A DNA stretch of 5,189 nucleotides from a bacterium (GCA_021781185.1 JAJXXI010000396.1:1-5189); one strand, 5' to 3'; counted from the stretch's first letter, positions 1 through 5,189 are shown. Translations and numbers: made by a program. Notes: generated by a model from the sequence alone, not told the origin.

Positions 1-809
1 TTGCCGTCGCGCGCGGAGACCAGGTCAAGCAAGGTCAGCTATTGTTTGGACTGGAACGGCAATCCGAAGCTGACACGATCACCGAGGCTGAAAAGAACCT
101 CGCCCAGGCGCAGGCGCAACTGGCTGACTTGAAAACGGGCAGGCGACCGACGGAAATTGAGTCGCTCGCCGCGCAATTGGAAGGCGCTCAGGCCAAACTG
201 AAGCTCTCCACGGCGGAGTTTTTGCGGCGCAAACAGCTCGGCGGTTCCGACGTGATTTCCAAGGAGGAACTGGATCAATCCCGGGCGCAAAATGACGCCG
301 ACCAGGCGCAGGTCAACCAGCTTACGGCCGACCTGGCCACCGCCAAACTCGGCGGACGCGCCGACGTTATTCGCGCCGCCCAGGCGGCCGTTGAATCCCA
401 ACGCGCCGCCCTGAGCAAGGCTCAGTGGTCATTCGACCAGAAACAGCAATTCGCGCCCACCAACGCGGTGGTTCAAGACACGCTTTACCGCCAGGGTGAA
501 TGGGTCGCCGCCGGCAATCCCGTTGTCGTATTGCTGCCGCCCGCAAACCTGAAAGTTCGATTCTTTGTGCCGGAGACCATGCTGCCGCGAATCAAGGTTG
601 GCCAGTCCGTATCCGTTCAATGCGACGGTGCGGCGCAGCCCTTCAATGCCACGGTGAATTACATCTCCACGCAGGCAGAATACACGCCGCCGGTGATTTA
701 CAGCCGCGAAACGCGGGCGAATCTGGTATTCATGATCGAAGCGGCCTTCTCGCCGGCCGACGCCGCCAATCTCCGTCCCGGCCAGCCGGCGGATGTCATT
801 TTAAATTGA
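1..809 (+). CDS. HlyD-family membrane fusion protein (periplasmic adaptor of an exporter), 5' truncated
   Basis: The reading frame is open from base 3 and gives 268 residues; the N-terminus, with any signal anchor, lies left of the window. Visible parts in order are the end of the first lipoyl/barrel-sandwich half (residues 1-17, VARGDQVKQGQLLFGLE), a long Ala/Gln/Leu-rich coiled-coil hairpin (about 20-148), the second lipoyl half (about 150-178, FAPTNAV, then GEWVAAGNPVVVLLPP), and a beta-barrel/membrane-proximal part (about 183-268) with NLKVRFFVPE, GQSVSVQCDG and LRPGQPADVIL. The RPTEI and RADVI segments in the coiled coil, and YTPPVIYSRETRANLVF, resemble the YbhG-like adaptors that usually work with ABC-2 exporters and an outer-membrane channel. 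Such proteins bridge the inner-membrane pump to the outer membrane in Gram-negative cells. No transporter gene follows; it may lie upstream, outside the window. The cargo cannot be told. The family is certain; the subfamily is less so. Confidence 0.9.
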   Translation, partial: AVARGDQVKQGQLLFGLERQSEADTITEAEKNLAQAQAQLADLKTGRRPTEIESLAAQLEGAQAKLKLSTAEFLRRKQLGGSDVISKEELDQSRAQNDADQAQVNQLTADLATAKLGGRADVIRAAQAAVESQRAALSKAQWSFDQKQQFAPTNAVVQDTLYRQGEWVAAGNPVVVLLPPANLKVRFFVPETMLPRIKVGQSVSVQCDGAAQPFNATVNYISTQAEYTPPVIYSRETRANLVFMIEAAFSPADAANLRPGQPADVILN

Positions 810-2207
810 ATGACGGCGCGCCAAACCATCGCCCTGCTGCGCCAATACGAATCGCGCAACATTACCTTCATTGAGCCGGACGGCTCGTGGCCGATCGTTT
901 GGAAACGCGCCCAAGGCGTTCACGTCTGGGATGTTGCCGGGAAAATGTATCTGGATTTGACCGCCGCCTTCGGCGTAGCTGCCGCCGGTCATGCCAATGC
1001 GAATGTCGTCAAAGCCGGTCAACGCCAAATGGCAACCCTGCTGCACGCCATGGGCGATGTGCATCCGCACGAACTCAAAGCGCAGCTCGCCCGCGAATTG
1101 AGCCGCCTGACGTTTGAACGCTGGGCAAAGGCGCACCGGCAAGCATCTGTGGGTGGCCACCAACGGGGCAAGGTGGTTTTCTCCAACTCCGGATTTGAAG
1201 CTGTTGAGTCGGCGCTCAAGACCGCCATCCTCGCCACGGGCAAGCGCGGCATCATTGCGTTTGAAGGCGGCTACCACGGCCTTGGCTATGGCGCGCTCAA
1301 CGCCACGCACCGCGAACATTTTCGTCACCCGTTCCGTTCGCAGTTGCGCGAATTCGGCCATTTTGTGCCGTATCCTTGTTCAGCCGGTAGCAGCCGACGT
1401 CAGGTGGCTCAACCAAAAATTCGGCAACCGGCAACCGGCAATCACCAATTCGCCGGACTTCCTAGCGTCAGCACTGATGAAGTGGAGAGGAAAATTCGCC
1501 AGATTTTTCGCAAGCAAGAAATCGGTGCGATTCTTGTCGAGCCAGTCCAGGTGCGTGGCGGCATCAACGTCCCGCCGCCGGAATTTTTGCCGCTGCTCCG
1601 CAAACTTTGCGATGAGCATGGCGCTCTGCTCATCCTTGACGAGATTTACACCGGCTTAGGCCGCACTGGAAAATGGTTTGCGTGCGAACATGGCGACGTG
1701 ATTCCCGATCTGATCTGCCTCGGCAAGGCACTCACCGGCGGATTTCCGCTCTCGGCCTGCGTCGGCCGGGCCGACCTCATGGACGCCGCCTGGCCGGCCT
1801 CGGACGGCGAAGCCATCCACACCAGCACATTCCTCGGTCATCCCGTCGGCTGCGCCATGGCGCTCGCACAGATCAATGAAATCCGCCGGCTGAAGCTTGT
1901 TGACCAGAGCAAAAAACTTGGCGAGTTTCTGCTGCAGCAACTTGCCATCCTCCATCCTCCATCCTCCATCTGCGTTACCACTCGTGGTCTCGGCCTGATG
2001 GTTGGTGTCGAGTTGCGTTTGCCGGACGGTTTCCCCGCCACGACCGTGGCCTTGCAAGCCATCAAGGGACTGCTGCACTGCGGCTATGTTTTTCTGCCGG
2101 AAGGCGGGCATGCCAACGTGATCAGCTTCACGCCGCCGCTCACCATCACCAAGGCACAACTGACATCCGCTGTTCGCGCCCTGGCAAAAGTCCTTGACCA
2201 CGAGTGA
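810..2207 (+). CDS. Class III PLP-dependent aminotransferase
   Basis: 465 residues, ATG start directly after the TGA of the upstream gene, so translation is probably coupled. It transfers an amino group between an amino donor and an oxo-acid or aldehyde using PLP, in the cytoplasm. Fold-type I class III motifs are all present: NSGFEAVESALK (126-137, cofactor phosphate region), FEGGYHG (151-157), VEPVQVRGG (243-251), LILDEIYTGLGRTGK (274-288, D277 expected to contact the pyridine nitrogen), LGKALTGG (304-311, K306 expected Schiff-base lysine), and HTSTFLGHP (337-345). The best relatives by motif are GabT/ArgD/acetylornithine-type enzymes; the substrate cannot be deduced. Two oddities are visible: a low-complexity insertion around residues 188-220, and ILHPPSSIC (380-388). 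Each contains a heptamer DNA repeat. All catalytic motifs are intact, so it is probably active. No Shine-Dalgarno sequence is seen before the start. Confidence 0.9.
   Translation: MTARQTIALLRQYESRNITFIEPDGSWPIVWKRAQGVHVWDVAGKMYLDLTAAFGVAAAGHANANVVKAGQRQMATLLHAMGDVHPHELKAQLARELSRLTFERWAKAHRQASVGGHQRGKVVFSNSGFEAVESALKTAILATGKRGIIAFEGGYHGLGYGALNATHREHFRHPFRSQLREFGHFVPYPCSAGSSRRQVAQPKIRQPATGNHQFAGLPSVSTDEVERKIRQIFRKQEIGAILVEPVQVRGGINVPPPEFLPLLRKLCDEHGALLILDEIYTGLGRTGKWFACEHGDVIPDLICLGKALTGGFPLSACVGRADLMDAAWPASDGEAIHTSTFLGHPVGCAMALAQINEIRRLKLVDQSKKLGEFLLQQLAILHPPSSICVTTRGLGLMVGVELRLPDGFPATTVALQAIKGLLHCGYVFLPEGGHANVISFTPPLTITKAQLTSAVRALAKVLDHE
1422..1442 (+). repeat. Heptamer tandem repeat CGGCAAC x3 inside the aminotransferase gene
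   Basis: Three head-to-tail 7-bp units, CGGCAAC, CGGCAAC and CGGCAAT, occupy exactly 21 bp and therefore seven codons (R205-N211, RQPATGN). The array lies in a Gln/Pro/Ser-rich stretch that looks like a surface-loop insertion relative to typical class III aminotransferases. Gain or loss of one unit would shift the reading frame. Confidence 0.75.
1945..1970 (+). repeat. Heptamer tandem repeat CCATCCT x3.7 inside the aminotransferase gene
   Basis: Three full CCATCCT units followed by a partial CCATC are visible. They encode about residues 379-387 (AILHPPSSI), between the helix ending in LLQQLA and the conserved RGLGLMVGVEL strand. It is a second heptamer array of a different sequence in the same gene, again in a position where family members vary in length. 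The minus strand reads as GGATGGAGGATGG-type sequence. Confidence 0.75.
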
Positions 2208-2259
2208 CCACCAATGAAGAGGAAGCCGGTGAATCAGAAATGCTGCAACGAGGGTTTTT

Positions 2260-2291
2260 ATTCATGTTGATTCGTGTCTCATTCGTGGTTT
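2260..2291 (+). repeat. Imperfect triple ATTCGTG-type repeat in the gap before ksgA
   Basis: Three related units of 10-11 bp lie in tandem: ATTCATGTTG (2260-2269), ATTCGTGTCTC (2270-2280) and ATTCGTGGTTT (2281-2291). They end 10 bp before the ksgA ATG. The rest of the 94-bp gap (2208-2259) holds no gene, no clear promoter and no convincing terminator; a T5 run at 2255-2259 has no stem in front of it. The repeat resembles dispersed intergenic repeats of PVC-type genomes as I recall them; this is not verified. Confidence 0.5.
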
Positions 2292-2301
2292 GATTTTGAA
2301 A

Positions 2302-3126
2302 ATGAAACTTTCCGACATGCGTGACCTGTTGGCCCGGCACGATATTCAGCTCACGAAATCACTGGGACAAAATTTTCTCCATGATGCGCATCAATTGGAA
2401 CGCATCGTGGCCGCTGCTGAATTGGTGCCCGCAGACAAAGTATTGGAAATTGGTCCCGGCCTCGGTCCACTCACGGAACGGTTGCTGGAGAAGGCGGGCG
2501 ACGTTTTGGCCATCGAAAAAGATGCGCGATTGATTCCGATTTTGCGCGAACGATTTTCGGCACCCCGATTGCAATTGCTTCACGACGACGCGCTGGATTT
2601 TCTCAAGCGCGAGTCGCGCGACTGGCATGATTGGAAGCTTGTCGCCAATCTGCCTTACTCGGTGGCCTCGCCCATTCTGGTGGAACTGGCCGCCGGCGTT
2701 CGCGCGCCCAAGATGATGGTGGTGACGCTCCAGCTTGAAGTCGCCCAGCGGCTAATGGCGCAAACCGACGACGACGATTATGGTGTGCTGACGCTACTGG
2801 TGCAGCTCGATTTCGAGCCGCGCGGCTGGTTTAAAATTCCGCCGGGCTGTTTCTTTCCGCCGCCGGACGTGGATTCCGCCTGCGTCTGTCTCGATCGCCG
2901 CGCTGCGCCGCTGCTGGCGGAGCCGCAACGCAAAATCTTTTATCGGCTGGTGAAAAAGTCCTTCTCCCAACGCCGGAAGATGATGCTGAAATTGTTGAAA
3001 CAAGACTGGCCCCGGGAAAGGCTGGAGGCCGCGTTTGCCGAGCTAAACATCTCGCCGATGGAACGCGCGGAGAAATTGAGTCTGGAACAGTTCGTCGCTC
3101 TGACGGAAAAGCTGCCGCTCGCCTGA
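2302..3126 (+). CDS. rsmA (ksgA): 16S rRNA (adenine(1518)-N6/adenine(1519)-N6)-dimethyltransferase
   Basis: The enzyme dimethylates two adjacent adenines in the 3'-terminal hairpin of 16S rRNA, using S-adenosylmethionine, late in 30S assembly in the cytoplasm. The product has 274 residues, the normal family length. Motifs run in order: SLGQNFLHD (20-28), the SAM loop VLEIGPGLG (47-55), acidic AIEKD (70-74), DDALDF (95-100), catalytic NLPY (116-119), LQLEVAQRL (143-151), FFPPPDVDSACV (184-195), and the C-terminal helical domain with FSQRRKMML (221-229). The ATG at 2302 is preferred because MKLSDMRDLL leads straight into the conserved N-terminus; an in-frame TTG at 2290 would add only four residues. 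No Shine-Dalgarno sequence precedes either. The stop lies 3 bp from the stop of the convergent mrp gene. Confidence 0.97.
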   Translation: MKLSDMRDLLARHDIQLTKSLGQNFLHDAHQLERIVAAAELVPADKVLEIGPGLGPLTERLLEKAGDVLAIEKDARLIPILRERFSAPRLQLLHDDALDFLKRESRDWHDWKLVANLPYSVASPILVELAAGVRAPKMMVVTLQLEVAQRLMAQTDDDDYGVLTLLVQLDFEPRGWFKIPPGCFFPPPDVDSACVCLDRRAAPLLAEPQRKIFYRLVKKSFSQRRKMMLKLLKQDWPRERLEAAFAELNISPMERAEKLSLEQFVALTEKLPLA

Positions 3127-3146
3127 ATTCTATTTCAGATTTTTCC
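3123..3146 (+). terminator. Weak candidate terminator for ksgA
   Basis: A 5-bp stem, CTGAA (3123-3127) with TTCAG (3134-3138) and a 6-nt loop, is followed on the plus strand by ATTTTTCC. It spans both convergent stop codons. The stem is short and AT-rich, so it is at best a weak intrinsic terminator. No T-run follows it on the minus strand. Confidence 0.25.
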
Positions 3147-4170
3147 GCACCGTTTCCGCGATTTGAATGAACGCCTTGCCCGCTGCGTGATTCGGCGTGG
3201 AAACCACGATGGGCATTCCCCGGTCGCCGCCTTCGCGGATTTCGGTGAAGATGGGCACTTCGCCGAGAAACGGGACATTTTGCCGCGCGGCTTCCTCCTT
3301 GCCGCCGCCGTGACCGAAAATTTCCACGCGCTCGCCATTCGGCGTCGTGAAGTAGCTCATGTTTTCCACGATGCCGAGGATGGGCACGTTCACCTTGTTG
3401 AACATGGCAATGCCTTTGCGCACGACGCCGAGCGACGCTTCCTGCGGTGTGCTGATGACCACGCCGCCATCCAGCGGCACGGTCTGGCACAGCGAGAGCT
3501 GCGCGTCGCCGGTTCCGGGCGGCAGATCCACGAGCAGGAAATCCAGATCACCCCACTCAACCGCCATCAGAAACTGCTGGATGGTCTTGGTGATCATCGG
3601 CCCGCGCCAGATGACCGGCTGGTCGTCATTGAGCAATAATCCAATGCTCATCACCTTCACACCGTGCGCCACCGGCGGCACGAGCTGTTCGGTGGCGCTC
3701 ACCGTCGGACGTTCATAGACGCCCATCATCAGCGGAATGCTCGGCCCATAAATATCACAGTCGAGCAGGCCGACCTTTGCGCCAAGATGCGTGAGGGCGC
3801 AGGCCAGATTGGCGGAACAGGTGGATTTGCCCACGCCGCCCTTGCCGCTGGCGATGGCGATGACGCGTTTCACGCCGGGAACTTTGGTTTGATTGGCAAA
3901 GGCGCCACCGGCCGGCGCCTGGCCAGCGGCGGGCTGGCGGACATCAATGTGAACCTGATTCACGCCAGAAAGCTTTTTCAGCGTCTGTTCGGCCTCGGCC
4001 TTGATCTGCCGCGCCGCGTCGGCATTTGGCGATGTTAATTGCATGACAACACTGACCGCACCGTTGCCGGCGGCGACTTCCTTGACCAGGCCGAAGGAAA
4101 CAATGTCGCGCGAAAAGCCGGGGTATTTCACCGTTTTCAGCGCTTCCAGAACTGTGTCTTGCGTTAGCAT
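3130..4170 (-). CDS. mrp (apbC): Mrp/ApbC (NBP35-like) P-loop ATPase, iron-sulfur cluster carrier
   Basis: From the ATG at 4170 the product has 346 residues. An N-terminal MIP18/DUF59-type domain (about 1-79, starting MLTQDTVLEALKTVKYPG) and a Pro/Ala/Gly linker lead into the ParA/MinD-like ATPase. This has the deviant Walker A SGKGGVGKST (108-117), the switch I region LLDCDIYGPSIP (135-146), Walker B/switch II LLVDLPPGTGD (212-222), and ENMSYF (269-274). The family holds and delivers Fe-S clusters to apo-proteins in the cytoplasm. Unlike E. coli ApbC/Mrp, there is no CxxC after ENMSYF; the sequence reads TTPNGERVEIFGHGGG, so cluster binding by that motif is not expected. An in-frame ATG at 4248 would add 26 Ala/Gly/Arg-rich residues. 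I prefer 4170 because DUF59 normally begins there, but neither start has a Shine-Dalgarno sequence. Its divergent neighbour sufD supports the Fe-S role. Confidence 0.93.
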   Translation of the reverse strand: MLTQDTVLEALKTVKYPGFSRDIVSFGLVKEVAAGNGAVSVVMQLTSPNADAARQIKAEAEQTLKKLSGVNQVHIDVRQPAAGQAPAGGAFANQTKVPGVKRVIAIASGKGGVGKSTCSANLACALTHLGAKVGLLDCDIYGPSIPLMMGVYERPTVSATEQLVPPVAHGVKVMSIGLLLNDDQPVIWRGPMITKTIQQFLMAVEWGDLDFLLVDLPPGTGDAQLSLCQTVPLDGGVVISTPQEASLGVVRKGIAMFNKVNVPILGIVENMSYFTTPNGERVEIFGHGGGKEEAARQNVPFLGEVPIFTEIREGGDRGMPIVVSTPNHAAGKAFIQIAETVRKNLK

Positions 4171-4201
4171 GGGGGGATAAAATGCCACGTCCCGGCCCGA
4201 A

Positions 4202-4235
4202 AACAAGCGCGCCGCGCCGGCGCCGGCCGCTTGTT
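4202..4235 (-). promoter_or_regulatory. Strong GC-rich hairpin between the two candidate mrp starts
   Basis: The outer arms AACAAGCG (4202-4209) and CGCTTGTT (4228-4235) are perfectly complementary. An inner part can pair further (GCCG 4211-4214 with 4224-4227, then GC with GC around a CGGC loop), leaving single bulged bases. It contains a 12-bp palindrome, GCCGGCGCCGGC (4216-4227). Read on the minus strand, the hairpin ends in CTTGTTTTC, a short U-rich tail like a terminator or attenuator. If mrp starts at 4170 this lies in its leader RNA; if it starts at 4248 it is coding sequence for the Ala/Gly-rich extension and may be coincidental. Confidence 0.4.
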
Positions 4236-4299
4236 GGCGGTTGGACATGGTTTTTCAATTGCGCAAAGGCGGTCGTCATGGGAGATTATCCGCCTGATT

Positions 4300-4305
4300 T
4301 ATAAT
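4300..4305 (+). promoter_or_regulatory. Candidate -10 box of the sufD promoter
   Basis: A perfect TATAAT hexamer lies in an AT-rich island within otherwise GC-rich DNA. It would place the transcription start near 4312, giving a very short leader before the ATG at 4322. No good -35 hexamer is seen at 16-18 bp spacing. On the opposite strand the same island reads TATAAA (4298-4303), and GATAAT lies at 4284-4289; either could serve as the mrp -10 box. Confidence 0.45.
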
Positions 4306-4319
4306 TAGAATGATTCTAA
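4305..4319. promoter_or_regulatory. Perfect 7-1-7 inverted repeat, putative Fur/PerR-family operator
   Basis: TTAGAAT-G-ATTCTAA is a perfect inverted repeat of two 7-bp arms with a 1-bp centre. This geometry is the accepted minimal site of Fur-family regulators, and the fixed positions of the PerR box consensus (nTnAnAAnnATTnTAn, positions 4304-4319) are all matched. It overlaps the TATAAT box and predicted start point of sufD, and lies just upstream of a possible mrp -10 box on the other strand. Repression by an iron- or peroxide-responsive regulator is inferred; no regulator gene is in the window. Confidence 0.55.
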
Positions 4320-4321
4320 AC

Positions 4322-5189
4322 ATGACGCCAAAAGCAAACGGAACGGAATCGCTGGTGGAGACATTTTCGCAGTTCGAAAAAAACGCCGCCCAACCCAATT
4401 GGCTCGCGCCGCTGCGCAAGGCGGGCATTGCCAGCTTTGCCGACCAGGGTTTCCCCACGCTGCACGACGAGGACTGGCGTTTCACGAACGTCGCCCCGAT
4501 CGCGAAGCTGCCGTTCCAACTGGCCGGCCAGGTGGCCGTCAATGGCGCGGAATCCAAGGTGCTGCACGAATCCGTGTTCACCCAGCTTGCCGGTCCTCGT
4601 TTGGTTTTCGTGAACGGCTTTTTCTCCGCGAAGCTTTCCAGCATCAAGCCGGTTGCCGGCGGCGTGCGGATTGAAAACCTGGCGGCCACACTGGCGCAGG
4701 ATTCCGCGTTCATCGAAAAGCATCTGGGCAAATACGCGCAAACGGCCAGTAACGCCTTCGCCGCGATGAATCAGGCGTTTTTCAACGATGGCGCGTTTAT
4801 TTTCGTGCCACGGGGCGTGGAAGTCGCCGAGCCGGTGCAGTTGATTTACATTTCCTCCGCCAAACAGAACGGCGAGGTGATCCTGCCGCGCAACCTGGTC
4901 ATTGCCGAGGCGAACAGCAGGCTGACCGTTGTGGAAAGCTATATCAGCACCGGCAATGTCGCCTATCTGACGAATGCCGTGACGGAAATTTGCGCGGGTG
5001 ACAACGCCGCAGTGGAACACGTCAAATTACAGGATGAAGCAGCGAACGCATTTCACATCGCGACGATTGCGGGTGAATTCGGCCGTGCCAGCAATGTGAG
5101 CGTTCATTCGTTTGCGCTCGGGGCCAAACTGTCGCGCAACAACATCCGCACCAAGCTCGCGGGCGAAGGCCTAGAGTGCATCCTGAACG
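4322..5189 (+). CDS. sufD: Fe-S cluster assembly scaffold subunit SufD, 3' truncated
   Basis: The frame is open from ATG 4322 to the right edge and gives 289 residues; about a third of a typical SufD is missing on the right. SufD joins SufB and SufC in the SufBC2D scaffold, which builds Fe-S clusters in the cytoplasm using sulfur from SufS. Recognisable parts are the helical N-terminus with GFPTLHDEDWRFTNVAP (43-59), typical of SufD rather than SufB, then the beginning of the right-handed beta-helix core: NQAFFNDGAFIFVPRGVEV (150-168), LPRNLVIAEANSRLTVVESY (188-207), HVKLQDEAANAFHI (233-246), and SFALGAKLSRNNIRTKLAGEG (263-283). The C-terminal region with functional His/Cys residues lies outside. 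An in-frame ATG at 4310 would add MILN and lies within the palindrome; a TGA at 4295 bounds the frame. It is first in its transcription unit here; other suf genes probably follow. Confidence 0.93.
   Translation, partial: MTPKANGTESLVETFSQFEKNAAQPNWLAPLRKAGIASFADQGFPTLHDEDWRFTNVAPIAKLPFQLAGQVAVNGAESKVLHESVFTQLAGPRLVFVNGFFSAKLSSIKPVAGGVRIENLAATLAQDSAFIEKHLGKYAQTASNAFAAMNQAFFNDGAFIFVPRGVEVAEPVQLIYISSAKQNGEVILPRNLVIAEANSRLTVVESYISTGNVAYLTNAVTEICAGDNAAVEHVKLQDEAANAFHIATIAGEFGRASNVSVHSFALGAKLSRNNIRTKLAGEGLECILN

Noticed and set aside
801..1361. 186-codon open frame on the minus strand opposite the aminotransferase
   Set aside because: It lies wholly opposite well-conserved aminotransferase motifs and has no recognisable family features.
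1372..1480. Frameshift or pseudogene in the aminotransferase around the first repeat
   Set aside because: The frame stays open and all motifs before and after are in the same frame, so the stretch is an insertion, not a break.
2241..2262. Possible terminator of the aminotransferase gene (T5 run at 2255-2259)
   Set aside because: No stem of useful length precedes the T run.
2214..2270. 18-codon ORF in the gap before ksgA (MKRKPVNQKCC...)
   Set aside because: It is very short, has no ribosome-binding site and no recognisable peptide family, and runs into the intergenic repeat.
2831..3490. 219-codon minus-strand frame across the ksgA/mrp junction
   Set aside because: It is Arg-rich shadow translation of mrp out of frame and then of the ksgA antisense strand; it crosses two confident genes.
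3163..3639. 158-codon plus-strand frame inside mrp
   Set aside because: It is His- and Asp-rich shadow coding opposite the Mrp ATPase domain, with no known motif.
3944..4279. Alternative upstream start at 4279 on the minus strand
   Set aside because: It is in a different frame from the Mrp protein and encodes an Arg/Gly-rich shadow peptide.
4316..5020. 234-codon open frame on the minus strand opposite sufD
   Set aside because: The plus-strand frame encodes clear SufD motifs throughout; the minus frame shows no recognisable domain and is a mirror of GC-biased coding.

Overview
The window is bacterial chromosomal DNA, moderately GC-rich by eye and densely coded. It holds five protein genes, two of them cut by the window edges. 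No rRNA, tRNA, CRISPR array, insertion sequence or phage gene was seen. The genes are ordinary families: an HlyD-type membrane fusion protein, a class III aminotransferase, KsgA/RsmA, an Mrp/ApbC-type P-loop ATPase and SufD. None of the four visible starts has a convincing Shine-Dalgarno sequence. Short heptamer tandem repeats sit inside a coding gene, and an ATTCGTG-type repeat lies between genes. Together these fit a Verrucomicrobiota/PVC-type genome, but that assignment is tentative and rests on recall, not on a search.

Layout. Bases 1-809 (+) are the C-terminal part of an HlyD-family periplasmic adaptor. Its TGA stop is followed directly by the ATG of a class III PLP aminotransferase (810-2207, +). 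A 94-bp gap (2208-2301) holds an imperfect triple repeat. ksgA follows (2302-3126, +). It converges on an Mrp/ApbC-type Fe-S carrier ATPase (minus strand, stop at 3130, start at 4170 or 4248) with only 3 bp between the two stops. Divergent from mrp, sufD starts at 4322 (+) and runs off the right edge.

How the parts work together. The clearest functional unit is the mrp/sufD divergent pair. Both belong to iron-sulfur cluster biogenesis, and they share a short AT-rich intergenic region. This contains a TATAAT hexamer and a perfect 7-1-7 inverted repeat, TTAGAATGATTCTAA (4305-4319), of the kind bound by Fur-family regulators (Fur, PerR, Zur). The repeat overlaps the predicted sufD -10 box and start point, so repression by iron or peroxide status is a reasonable inference. 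The adaptor and the aminotransferase are probably co-transcribed, but no shared pathway is obvious. ksgA is a housekeeping 16S rRNA methyltransferase.

Points worth a second look are the putative Fur/PerR operator, the missing C-terminal CxxC in the Mrp protein, a strong hairpin between the two candidate mrp starts, and two different three-unit heptamer repeats inside the aminotransferase gene. I did not find strong evidence of a wholly new biological system.
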